Positions 14,212-21,628 of a stretch of 30,280 nt of DNA are shown piece after piece; positions within the stretch are counted from its first letter, which is position 1; every line of letters starts with the position of its first letter. The notes under the pieces are model-generated. The model did not search any database and was not told the origin of the DNA. It was given only the letters and a program-made list of their open reading frames with translations. The stretch is from an uncultured Bacilli bacterium. GTDB lineage: Bacteria; Bacillota_I; Bacilli_A; RF39; UBA660. Both the position numbers and the translations under genes were made by a program. The stretch lies in the NCBI GenBank assembly GCA_910587325.1, contig CAJUKB010000017.1:1-30280 (forward strand), in the 5' to 3' direction.

Positions 14212-15915
14212 TTATTTTCTAAATAAATAATTTTTTTCACTTTCTTCATTGGTATACTCTTCTTTTTCTTCTTCCTCCATGCCATCTTCATAAATTGGGT
14301 CCCATTTGTCATACACATCCTGAATGTATATTCCTACATCATCATAATCAATATGCTCTACTTCAAAAATAACACGCAAATCATAAGCTTTCTCTTTTCT
14401 TTTATATTCTTCCCAATTATGCATCATGTCCTTTGCATAATCACCATAGATATAGGTTTGTCTTCCAAGCATGTCTGTTCCAAGAATGCCATATCTATCA
14501 AAAGTAAATTCTCTATATTTGTCACTCACTACAATCTTTAATTTCATTTTTGTTTTTTGATAAAATTCTTCTATAGAAGAAAATGTTGGATTATGTAAAT
14601 GCCTATGGTATTTTTCTAAAAAGTCTAGTATTTCTTTATCATAAATATAATCATATAAGTTATACAACTCATATTCATTTTTATGAGTGATAGATATCCC
14701 TAAAAAGTTTTCAAAAAGCTCTATGTTTTCTACAACAATATATCCGTTTTGCCCTAACAATTTTTCTTTTTTCTGTCCTAAAGCAATCCCCATTTCTTTT
14801 AATTCTTCTATATTTTCTTTCGCTTTTTTCTCCTTAGAAAAAAGTTTATTCTGTTCAAAGTTTGGTACATTATTTAAAGTATTTTCCACATGTATAAAAT
14901 TCTTAGGATACTTTTGATATGTGATAGATAAATTTTTAGGTGTTTCATGATAAAGAGGATTACATTTCAAATAAAAGTAAGGACAAGCTTTACTGTCTTC
15001 ATAAAGATTTTTAAGGTAATCAAAATAATAAAAACGTAAATAACGATATTTGATATAAGAAGTTAATTTAGAACTTTCTAGTTTCTGTTTCTTAAAGTAT
15101 TGATAAATAGACTTAAAATCCAAAGTCTTAAAAAAAGGTCGAATATATTCTTTTCGTATTTGTTCTAAAACTTTTGTTGGAACTCCTTTTTCATAAGGAG
15201 TATTTTTGTAAATACGGTTGCATATATAATTTTCTAAATAAAACTCTAAAACTTTTAATTCTTGTAGCCATTCTTTATCTTGAATTTGATAAAGATTTAA
15301 GACTTCAATTTCTTCGGCGCTTAAATCATTTTCTAAAATAAATTTTTTATGTTTTGGTTCAATTTTGGGATTTTTAACGACAAGTCTATTTTCTTCTATT
15401 TTGTAATGGGGATTATAAGCCATCTTTTTGTAACCCTCTTGATAAAGTTTTGCAAAATCTTGGTAATAAACGGGAGAATACAAAAGACTTAAAACAAGGA
15501 AAAAATCTATTTTGTTTATATAATCTATATCTTTTTCTAAAAGAGAAGACCCTAATTGTTTTACACTTTCTTTATCTACATAATCAATAAACCCAAAAAG
15601 AGGTATAATTGTTTGCAAATCAAAATCTTCTAATTCTCCTTTTGCGTTCACAATTGTTTTTTTACTTAATTCTTCATAAATCGTATTGTTTTGGTATTTG
15701 TAAATTCCATCATATTCTATTAATTCTACACTAGGATTATCTAAAGAATTCTGTATACTTTTATGTACAATCAAAATTGTATTTTTCTTGAAAAAAGCAA
15801 CTCGAAATGTATAGGTTGTATCCTCTTCTCTATTAGAGCATTCACTAGGAAAGGCGATTTTTTCACATTGGTCATTTAAAAGTTTTAAAATTCGTTTGGG
15901 TATGCTATTCTTCAT
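14212..15915 (-). CDS. Large orphan protein, unknown function
   Basis: 567 aa, soluble, no signal peptide, membrane helix or nucleotide-binding motif visible. The N-terminal 130 residues look beta-rich (TYTFRVAFFKKNTILIVHKS; SVELIEYDGIYKYQ). The middle (about 140-330) is helical and very rich in Tyr, Phe and Lys (YLRFYYFDYLKNLYED). The C-terminal 150 residues again look mixed alpha/beta (FTFDRYGILGTDMLGRQTYI, then RVIFEVEHIDYDDVGIYIQD) and end in an acidic tail with EEEEKEEYTNEE. It lies 39 bases after the stand-alone WCX gene. I recognise no family. Intact, so presumably functional in the WYL-linked block. Confidence 0.6.
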   Translation of the reverse strand: MKNSIPKRILKLLNDQCEKIAFPSECSNREEDTTYTFRVAFFKKNTILIVHKSIQNSLDNPSVELIEYDGIYKYQNNTIYEELSKKTIVNAKGELEDFDLQTIIPLFGFIDYVDKESVKQLGSSLLEKDIDYINKIDFFLVLSLLYSPVYYQDFAKLYQEGYKKMAYNPHYKIEENRLVVKNPKIEPKHKKFILENDLSAEEIEVLNLYQIQDKEWLQELKVLEFYLENYICNRIYKNTPYEKGVPTKVLEQIRKEYIRPFFKTLDFKSIYQYFKKQKLESSKLTSYIKYRYLRFYYFDYLKNLYEDSKACPYFYLKCNPLYHETPKNLSITYQKYPKNFIHVENTLNNVPNFEQNKLFSKEKKAKENIEELKEMGIALGQKKEKLLGQNGYIVVENIELFENFLGISITHKNEYELYNLYDYIYDKEILDFLEKYHRHLHNPTFSSIEEFYQKTKMKLKIVVSDKYREFTFDRYGILGTDMLGRQTYIYGDYAKDMMHNWEEYKRKEKAYDLRVIFEVEHIDYDDVGIYIQDVYDKWDPIYEDGMEEEEKEEYTNEESEKNYLFRK

Positions 15916-15954
15916 AAACTCACTACCTTCTTTTTCTCTTTTAGCAAAAAAGAT

Positions 15955-16146
15955 TCAGTTACAAGCCTGAATCATTTTGATATCCTTTTTATGTAAGGTA
16001 TACCAACTAGCAAACTCTTTTTCACTTGTTTTTACTTTACCATAAAAAGTATCTTTGTCTAACTTTTTACAAACAAACTGTTCTCCAAATACTTTTAGCG
16101 CTTCTTTTATCAGTTTGCTGTTACATAAAAATTCAAATTCTTGCAT
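15955..16146 (-). CDS. Stand-alone WCX-like domain protein
   Basis: 63 aa from the ATG at 16146 (AGAAGGAA six bases upstream; in-frame ATGs further up lack a binding site, and the -10 box overlaps them). The sequence FLCNSKLIKEALKVFGEQF, then KKLDKDTFYGKVKTSEKEF and DIKMIQ aligns in pattern with the C-terminal WCX extension of the neighbouring WYL regulator (LPLELLDMVVEQFGKD, KKVNQNTFEASVRVSHQGF, DIQIIS). It therefore looks like a WCX module without HTH or WYL parts. In full regulators this region helps ligand control and ring assembly, so a free copy could modulate the neighbour. It has its own promoter. Confidence 0.65.
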   Translation of the reverse strand: MQEFEFLCNSKLIKEALKVFGEQFVCKKLDKDTFYGKVKTSEKEFASWYTLHKKDIKMIQACN

Positions 16147-16168
16147 ACTATTCCTTCTTTCTAAATTC

Positions 16169-16196
16169 ATTATAACGTAATCAAATAGTAAAACAA
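16169..16196 (-). promoter_or_regulatory. Sigma-70-type promoter for WCX gene
   Basis: Minus strand TTGTTT (16191-16196), 16-base spacer, TATAAT (16169-16174), 22 bases ahead of the chosen ATG. It sits between the WYL gene and the WCX gene, so the latter can be expressed alone. Confidence 0.6.
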
Positions 16197-16222
16197 GTTG
16201 CTTGGTCACATAACGCACTCTG

Positions 16223-17206
16223 TTAATTTTTACTCAAATATTCTTCTAAAATATTTTTCACTTCTTCTTTTAAAGATAAAGGACTTATAATTTGGATATC
16301 TTTTATATTTCGCAAGGCAAAATAAAGAAATCCCTGATGACTTACTCTTACACTTGCTTCAAAGGTATTTTGATTTACTTTCTTAAGCCTTATATCTTTT
16401 CCAAATTGTTCTACTACCATATCCAAAAGTTCTAAAGGAAGACGAAAAGTAATATCTAGGGCATCCCCGCTAAACATGGCAATACTTTCCTTTATATATA
16501 CCTCTACTTCTTCTTGTTGTACCCGAGTAGATGCTTTCTCTTTTAAAATACGAACTTCTTTCATTCTATCCATACGATAGGTATACATTTTAGAAGCTCC
16601 TTCTTTTAAACAAATCAAATAAAGTTGTTGCAAATTATAAACAACTTTAAAAGGACTACATTTGATTTTGTTAACATTTACTTTTTTTAAAGAGTTTGAT
16701 AGTTCATACTTAAAGTAAGTGAATTCTATTTTTTTCTTTTCATAAATCGCATTTTCTATATCTTCTAAATTTTTAATGATTTCAATGTTTTCTGTTTTTG
16801 TATCCTTACAAATCATTTGGTAGTCTTTTTCTTTTTCTAACTCATAAACATTTAGCATATTTTGACATTTTCTTATAATGGACTCGGCAAGTTTTTGGGG
16901 AATATAGTTTGCATAACTAAATTGATTAATAATTGCTTTTATTTCACCGGGTTCAAAATCAGTATCGACATCTCTTAAAATATAGTATCCTTCCTTATTT
17001 TCATTGAAGGTAGAAATGTCATAACCAAACTTTTCTTTTAATAAATGGATATTTCTTCTAATGGTTCTTGCCTCAATATCCACTTCATAAATTTCTTTTA
17101 TTTTTTCCTTGATTTCCTTAATCGAAAGAATATGTACTTCATCACTATATTTTTTTAAGATTGTTAAGATATACAAAATATTGCCGTTTTTTTCGTATAG
17201 TTCCAT
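16223..17206 (-). CDS. WYL-domain transcriptional regulator
   Basis: 327 aa, standard length. Residues 1-75 form a DeoR-like winged HTH (LYILTILKKYSDE, EARTIRRNIHLLKEKFGYDI). The WYL domain (about 145-225) contains KIEFTYFKYE, SPFKVVYNLQQLYLICL (LYL in place of WYL) and TYRMDRMKEV. A WCX extension follows (about 245-325: DITFRLPLELLDMVVEQFG to the end). WYL regulators bind nucleotides or nucleic-acid ligands and often repress phage-defence or DNA-damage genes. GGAG lies ten bases before the ATG inside the previous stop region; only two bases separate it from the DUF6994-like gene, so they form one unit. Confidence 0.9.
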   Translation of the reverse strand: MELYEKNGNILYILTILKKYSDEVHILSIKEIKEKIKEIYEVDIEARTIRRNIHLLKEKFGYDISTFNENKEGYYILRDVDTDFEPGEIKAIINQFSYANYIPQKLAESIIRKCQNMLNVYELEKEKDYQMICKDTKTENIEIIKNLEDIENAIYEKKKIEFTYFKYELSNSLKKVNVNKIKCSPFKVVYNLQQLYLICLKEGASKMYTYRMDRMKEVRILKEKASTRVQQEEVEVYIKESIAMFSGDALDITFRLPLELLDMVVEQFGKDIRLKKVNQNTFEASVRVSHQGFLYFALRNIKDIQIISPLSLKEEVKNILEEYLSKN

Positions 17207-17208
17207 GA

Positions 17209-18192
17209 TTATTCTACTCCATCAAAATATTTTCCTATTATCTCTTTATTAGAATAACTAGATAACACTTCTTTTACTTTTTTAGCAATACTATTTCCTC
17301 TTTTAGAAATCATAAGCGTAACGTTTGTAAAAAATTCCTCGCATTGCTGATAATTTTGAGGTGTAATTTTAGAAGTAAAATGTCCTGTCCAAAATTCTTT
17401 TGGTCTTTCCTTTTCTAAAAAAGATTCTAAATAGTTTTTCTTCACAAACTCTTTCCAACTCCCAAATTCTTCTAACCATTTCATTAGCAATTCAATAAAC
17501 TTCTTATTTTTAACATTTTGCTCTTTTTTTCCGCTAATTATATTTAATAAATAATTTTCTTCTTTTGTTTGATACCAATGATATATATTTTCTAAAACCA
17601 AATCAAAATAATCTCCTAAAACTGCATTTCTAGCTATATTAAAAGATAAAGTCCATTTTCCAAATTTATGAAACGGAATGGGAATAAAATTTCCTACTGT
17701 ATGATTTAAAGTTGCATAATCGGATAATCCATTAAAGTTGCTTATAAATTTCTTTTCTTTATAAAGAAAATTTAAATAACAATCTGTAATTTGTTTAAAA
17801 GAATTCATAGTATCTCCACAATAAATAAAATCTTCTTTATCGTTTTTAAAATAGTATTTGTGCTTATTTGGATTAAAATTTTTTTGTTCTTCCAATGTTC
17901 TTTTGTTTTTTAAAACATAATCAAAAGCAAGAGCATAAATGACCATGCTTCTTAAAGATATATCGCAATCAACTCCCAAAAGATTCGCATATTTTTTATA
18001 AGTAACTATTTTTTCGTACTTGTTCATTTTTTCAAAATTTTTCTTAGTTCCAAAAATATTATTTTCTAACTTAATGAATTCATCAAAGGATTCTTTCCAT
18101 TCGTTTTTGATATCATACTGCACGATTTTTTGTATATCCGCGTCTCTTAAATCATCTAAAATTTTTGCTATTTTTTCTTTCGTAAGTATCAC
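17209..18192 (-). CDS. DUF6994-like protein
   Basis: 327 aa, soluble. The start is a GTG at 18192 with a purine-rich AAGAAAAGAA upstream; no ATG is available before residue 56. The region around TVGNFIPIPFHKFGK, then SFNIARNAVLGDYFDLVLEN and IYHWY, matches from memory the family pattern T-(I/V)-G-x-(F/Y)-I-x-x-P, N-x-AR, D-x-FDL-x-LE-x-I-x-x-(Y/W)Y of DUF6994 proteins of Clostridia, which are also found next to WYL regulators. A later GSWKEFVKKNYLE fits the family's C-terminal part. The first 100 residues differ and may be an extra domain. Function unknown. Co-transcribed with the WYL gene (two-base gap). Confidence 0.55.
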   Translation of the reverse strand: MILTKEKIAKILDDLRDADIQKIVQYDIKNEWKESFDEFIKLENNIFGTKKNFEKMNKYEKIVTYKKYANLLGVDCDISLRSMVIYALAFDYVLKNKRTLEEQKNFNPNKHKYYFKNDKEDFIYCGDTMNSFKQITDCYLNFLYKEKKFISNFNGLSDYATLNHTVGNFIPIPFHKFGKWTLSFNIARNAVLGDYFDLVLENIYHWYQTKEENYLLNIISGKKEQNVKNKKFIELLMKWLEEFGSWKEFVKKNYLESFLEKERPKEFWTGHFTSKITPQNYQQCEEFFTNVTLMISKRGNSIAKKVKEVLSSYSNKEIIGKYFDGVE

Positions 18193-18242
18193 TTCTTTTC
18201 TTATCTATTATCTTACTCTATTTCTTTTCTCTAAACAATAAT

Positions 18243-18674
18243 TTATTTTATTTCAGATTGAAGTCCCCAAGTGAGTCTATTTTTTAAACGATTATCTATT
18301 ACAAGTTCATTTGGCTCTTTACTAGCGTAGATGATTATTTGTTTTTCATTTTTAATACGCGTATTAAGTATATACAATAATCTTCTTTGTGCTTCAGTAT
18401 TTTTTTCTACTTTTTCAAAACCATTTAAGAAGAGCAAGTCACAATCTATACATTCTTTTTCTATTGTTGAGTGTTCTATAATTTTTAACATTTCTTCTCC
18501 AGTAAGTGTTTTTATAGGAGTAGAATTTTTAGTAGTTTCTATTAATATGGTATTTATAATTTTTTCTTTTTCTTCTCCATTGTTTCCATATAAATACAAC
18601 GGATTGTAAAGAGTTCCTAATTTTTCTAATGTAGCTATAATTGCAGATTTTGCAAATTTATTTTCTTCTTTCAT
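18243..18674 (-). CDS. Stand-alone degenerate DnaA-type AAA+ domain
   Basis: 143 aa, matching only the core of DnaA domain III. NKFAKSAIIATLEKLGTLYN and PLYLYG match the DnaA region before the P-loop. The P-loop itself is GNNGEEKE (residues 30-37) instead of GxxGxGKT: the Lys is kept, the last Gly and Thr are lost. Walker B is DLLFLNGFE (79-87) where DnaA has DVLLIDDIQ, so both acidic residues are gone. Sensor I (KQIIIYASKEPNEL) and the arginine-finger stretch (NRLKNRLTWGLQSEI) are recognisable. The protein stops there, without lid or DNA-binding domain IV. It probably cannot hydrolyse ATP but could still contact DnaA, as Hda does. AGAGAGG binding site present; 14 bases after the 185-aa gene. 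Confidence 0.7.
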   Translation of the reverse strand: MKEENKFAKSAIIATLEKLGTLYNPLYLYGNNGEEKEKIINTILIETTKNSTPIKTLTGEEMLKIIEHSTIEKECIDCDLLFLNGFEKVEKNTEAQRRLLYILNTRIKNEKQIIIYASKEPNELVIDNRLKNRLTWGLQSEIK

Positions 18675-18688
18675 TCTATGTATCCTCT

Positions 18689-19246
18689 CTAATTTTCTTC
18701 TACAAATAAGTATTTCTTTTCCTTATTTTTTATCACATAAGGAGTTTCTTTATAATCTTTTTTCTCTATGCCAATCTCTTCTACATTTCTAAAATTTTCT
18801 ACAACAATTCCAATGCATTCCTCTTGGGTAGTTAAGGATTTTACCATTCCCTTATTATCTAAAGCAAGCAAATTTTTCTCTCCTAAAACAATATCTTTAT
18901 ATTCTCCTTCTATAAATTTTGTGATTTCATTCTTTGTATCACTTTCTATTTTGTTATCCTTGGTAATCCATAAAATCGTATTCAAATTATAAGCCCATAT
19001 TTCTTTGACATTTGTACGAATACATTTCTCATTTTGAAAAAGATTTCCATCTTCCATTAAAATATAAACATCAAAAAAATCTCCAAAAAATATATTTTTA
19101 ATATTCTCTTCTTTTTTTCCATTTAGAAAAGTTGTATCTTTTTTTAATATTTTCTTTTTTTCTTCTAAAGATGCTGTGATTTCTCCATAAGTAAAATTTT
19201 TTGTCAATTCATTCATCCTCTTTTCTATTTTTACGATAATTTGCAT
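18689..19246 (-). CDS. Orphan protein with propeller-like strands
   Basis: 185 aa as given; a start ten codons in (MNELTKN) directly follows AGAGG with no spacing, so the upstream ATG overlapping the previous gene by 16 bases is kept with doubt. The middle has repeated short strand motifs with a turn and Asp/Asn-Gly: FDVYILMEDGNLFQNEK, TILWITKDNKIESD, NLLALDNKGMVKSL. This 'lots of beta, x-DG-x-L' rhythm is seen in RCC1 and other beta-propeller proteins, but the repeats are too few and poor to assign one. Translationally coupled to the 334-aa gene and followed by the DnaA-like gene. Function unknown. Confidence 0.55.
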   Translation of the reverse strand: MQIIVKIEKRMNELTKNFTYGEITASLEEKKKILKKDTTFLNGKKEENIKNIFFGDFFDVYILMEDGNLFQNEKCIRTNVKEIWAYNLNTILWITKDNKIESDTKNEITKFIEGEYKDIVLGEKNLLALDNKGMVKSLTTQEECIGIVVENFRNVEEIGIEKKDYKETPYVIKNKEKKYLFVEEN

Positions 19247-20235
19247 ATTCCGTATAAGGGCATTCTAATTTTTTCCTTATTTTTGTATAAAACTAAATCA
19301 TAAACTTCTTCTGTTTCTTCAATTTCAATATCATCAACTTCATCAAAATACAATTCATATGTTTGGCTTGATGGTTCTAGATGACAAGCACTTGCCATAT
19401 TTACAAAAAAATACATTCTTACTTGTTGATTTTCTAATGTAATCAAATAATGATATCCATATAGTACTTTTTCACAAGTTATACTCCTATGAATTAGATT
19501 TTGTCTAGAAGAATAGTACTCTACAACATGATTTTTATAAACAAAAATTAAATCATTTGGATTAAAGTCTATTATTTTTTCTACTCCTCTACTATACAAG
19601 GTATTATCTAAATAAAGCTCTCCTTTTTTAGTTAAAGAAATAACATGTCCAAATACATCCATCGTAACATAAGATAGCTCATCACTTGATATTCGTACAT
19701 TATACTTTTCTAAAACTTTTTTTCTAGGAATGGAGTCTTTATCAAATTTTATTTTATCAAAAGATAATCTTTTTTCGTAATTTTCTTCGTATCTATCTTT
19801 TTCCAATATAGTTATATTTCCTAACGAAACATCATCTAATATGATTTTATCCTTTTTAATTTCTAAGGTTTTTCCAATCACTTCCACACATAAATGATGG
19901 TTGTGAACACAAAGAAAAGAATTAAAATCCATATGGTCTTTTGGTATTCGCACTCCATTTTCAGTGATAAGGATTTCTTTGATAGGACTATTTTTATAGC
20001 ATTCGTCATTAAAAAAATCTACGTGAATATAAAACTCTAAAGTAATACCAATTAAAGAAAAAAATTTTTTTATACCCTCTATGCTATACGAATACAAATA
20101 CTTTTTCTGTTTTTTTAGAAAATCTTTTATTTTTCTTTCTTTTCTTGCAAGAAGATTTTCCTGAATTTCTAAAAAAGAAATTCCTAAAATTTCTTCTGCT
20201 CTTTTTCTATTTGCAATATAAATATATTTTTCCAT
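19231..20235 (-). CDS. Orphan protein with propeller-like C-terminal half
   Basis: 334 aa, soluble. The first 65 residues are helical and basic (EEILGISFLEIQENLLARKE, KIKDFLKKQKKYLYSY). From about residue 65 on, predicted beta strands dominate, with DG/KG turns such as YVTMDVFGHVISLTKKGELY and LIFVYKNHVVEYYSS, resembling the rhythm of the next gene's product. A poorly conserved beta-propeller or RCC1-like fold is possible. Excellent AGAGGAG site before the ATG. First gene of the three-gene unit that ends with the DnaA-like protein; its transcript starts after the terminator at 20272-20311. Family unknown. Confidence 0.58.
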   Translation of the reverse strand: MEKYIYIANRKRAEEILGISFLEIQENLLARKERKIKDFLKKQKKYLYSYSIEGIKKFFSLIGITLEFYIHVDFFNDECYKNSPIKEILITENGVRIPKDHMDFNSFLCVHNHHLCVEVIGKTLEIKKDKIILDDVSLGNITILEKDRYEENYEKRLSFDKIKFDKDSIPRKKVLEKYNVRISSDELSYVTMDVFGHVISLTKKGELYLDNTLYSRGVEKIIDFNPNDLIFVYKNHVVEYYSSRQNLIHRSITCEKVLYGYHYLITLENQQVRMYFFVNMASACHLEPSSQTYELYFDEVDDIEIEETEEVYDLVLYKNKEKIRMPLYGICKLS

Positions 20236-20271
20236 AAATCTCCTCTTTCTTTATTTTTAAAACTAACATAT

Positions 20272-20311
20272 AAAAAAAAAGAAGACAATGTGCTTGGTCA
20301 CATAATGTCTT
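20272..20311 (-). terminator. Rho-independent terminator overlapping a stop codon
   Basis: Minus strand AAGACA-TT-ATGTG, loop ACCAAG, CACAT-TGTCTT, then C and nine T. Stem of 11 pairs with a two-base bulge. The TGA stop of the HTH gene (20298-20300) is inside the hairpin, at the stem-loop boundary. Confidence 0.8.
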
Positions 20312-20819
20312 TTGGCTTTATGGGCTTTTTTCCGTAGGCATTTTTTTCTACATAAGCCATCATTCGATTATTTTCAATTATACCACTTATAAAACCTATA
20401 ATGATAAAAATAAATGTTATGTTACTGTCTTTTATACAACCATAAATAATAAAAAAAACAATAACAAGAGTAGAAAGAAGGAGTTCAAAAAAATGTTCTT
20501 TTTGCCATTTTTCTTTAAAATATTCTACCCTTTCTTTTAAAGTAAAAGTGCTATTTTCTAAAGCATGCAATAGATTTTCATCGGCTTTTTCTTTATAGTT
20601 TTTTTCTTCTAGTTTTTCTCCTGCAAAAAATTCATTTAGTGTAATATTTAAAACTTCACATAATGGTTTAAACAAAGAGACATCAGGAAGACAAATCCCT
20701 CTTTCCCACTTAGATACTGACTTATCGCTTACTCCTAGAAGTGTTGCTAGTTCTTTTTGGGTTAACTTTTTTTCTTTTCTAAGTGCGCTAATAAATTTAC
20801 CTATTTTTTCTTGGTCCAT
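20298..20819 (-). CDS. XRE-family HTH regulator with two membrane helices
   Basis: 173 aa. N-terminal HTH_3 domain (LTQKELATLLGVSDKSVSKW, ICLPDVSLFKPLCEVLNITL). A helical linker leads to two membrane segments (about residues 113-128 and 132-148: FFELLLSTLVIVFFIIYG; FIFIIIGFISGII), then a short basic tail. Same plan as the genes at 1639, 2909 and 25611. Stops at TGA, the only such stop among the intact genes here, inside its own terminator stem. AGGAAAGGA binding site upstream and a promoter at 20843-20871. Confidence 0.82.
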   Translation of the reverse strand: MDQEKIGKFISALRKEKKLTQKELATLLGVSDKSVSKWERGICLPDVSLFKPLCEVLNITLNEFFAGEKLEEKNYKEKADENLLHALENSTFTLKERVEYFKEKWQKEHFFELLLSTLVIVFFIIYGCIKDSNITFIFIIIGFISGIIENNRMMAYVEKNAYGKKPIKPKDIM

Positions 20820-20842
20820 AATTTTTTTCCTTTCCTAAAAAT

Positions 20843-20871
20843 AGTATAGGATTTTTTATGAATAATGAAAA
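20843..20871 (-). promoter_or_regulatory. Sigma-70-type promoter for HTH gene
   Basis: Minus strand TTTTCA (20866-20871), 17-base spacer, TATACT (20843-20848), 24 bases before the ATG of the HTH gene. Confidence 0.5.
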
Positions 20872-20921
20872 CCTCTTAAAAGAAGAATTTTATTTAGTCT
20901 CAATTTTTTGTTCATCTATTT

Positions 20922-21311
20922 CTATTTACTTGTTAAGCTTGAGTTTTCTTGAATAGGAATAATTCTTGTTTTTATTTCATTTACAAAAGCACAATAATGC
21001 TCTATTTTAAATGTTTCTGTGTCTGTAATGAGTTCATATTGAATATGCAAATTTGGATTAAATTCATATTTATCACTTTCATAGTTTCCATAATTTGTAT
21101 CACTTTCTGTATAACTTCCCTTTAGCATACTATATAAAAGTTTCCATCTATCACAAGAACCAACATCCATTTCTTTTGTAAAATCCGCTTTATTAAAAAT
21201 AGGTGTTTCTTTTAAATCTATCACCGAAGATTTTATATTTAAATCTTGATACAAAGCTTTTAGCTGACGCCCCCCCCACTTATAAATTGATTTAAAGCAA
21301 TTCCTATACAA
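20922..21311 (-). CDS. C-terminal part of orphan protein, out of frame after G8 run
   Basis: The 129-codon frame contains, after the G run, RQLKALYQDLNIKSSVIDLK, then NKADFTKEMDVGSCDRWK, NLHIQYELITDTETFKIEHY and a short tail ending SLTSK. Its own ATG at 21311 has no binding site and lies inside the upstream frame, so it is probably not a separate gene. With the G tract at 6 or 9 instead of 8, the upstream frame (21571) runs into it, giving a single protein of about 216 aa. No recognised family. Confidence 0.6.
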   Translation of the reverse strand: MYRNCFKSIYKWGGRQLKALYQDLNIKSSVIDLKETPIFNKADFTKEMDVGSCDRWKLLYSMLKGSYTESDTNYGNYESDKYEFNPNLHIQYELITDTETFKIEHYCAFVNEIKTRIIPIQENSSLTSK

Positions 21312-21571
21312 TGTTCTATATCTGTATCACGATTTAATACGACAAGCCTAACCGGAATTTTCTTCTTATAAAAGCAAATGGCATGATGTTTATTGCTAAT
21401 ATTTATATTCTCATTATTTGTTGTAATAATACAATTGCAATTCTTTACAATTTTATATGTATCAAAAGGAAGACTTCCTTCTTCAACTCCATCTACAAAA
21501 GCTCCATTAAAACATTCGTAATGGTTGATATGTTGTTCTGTCCATAAATCAATTGTTCTTACTGTATTCAT
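21260..21571 (-). CDS. N-terminal part of orphan protein, truncated at G8 run
   Basis: 103 codons from an ATG at 21571 (AGTAGG site upstream), ending SGGGVS at a TAA just past a run of eight G. The sequence has several His and Cys (EQHINHYECFNGAF; KNCNCIITTNN; NKHHAICFYKKKIPVRLVVL), soluble, no signal peptide. The frame is broken at the G run: reading on in the other frame adds about 113 residues. This looks like the off state of a length-variable gene or a mutated one. Function unknown. It stands alone between the ABC operon and an HTH regulator. Confidence 0.6.
   Translation of the reverse strand: MNTVRTIDLWTEQHINHYECFNGAFVDGVEEGSLPFDTYKIVKNCNCIITTNNENINISNKHHAICFYKKKIPVRLVVLNRDTDIEHCIGIALNQFISGGGVS
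21270..21277 (-). repeat. Homopolymer of eight G inside a coding frame
   Basis: Eight consecutive C on the plus strand (G on the coding strand), in a genome where such runs should be very rare. The two reading frames of the orphan gene meet here; lengths 6 or 9 fuse them, 8 truncates. Confidence 0.9.
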
Positions 21572-21628
21572 ATTTAGCCTACTTTCTTTTTTTCATTATA
21601 CTATAAATACATTTATATCATTTTATTT

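Noticed and set aside
14212..20235. Prophage or integrated element covering the WYL/DnaA block
   Set aside because: No integrase, structural phage gene, tRNA or attachment repeat was seen, and base composition looks like the neighbours.
16199..20305. The 15-mer TGCTTGGTCACATAA occurs at 16199-16213 and 20291-20305
   Set aside because: One copy is part of a terminator stem and the other lies upstream of a promoter. A single shared 15-mer in 30 kb can occur by chance, so no repeat family is claimed.
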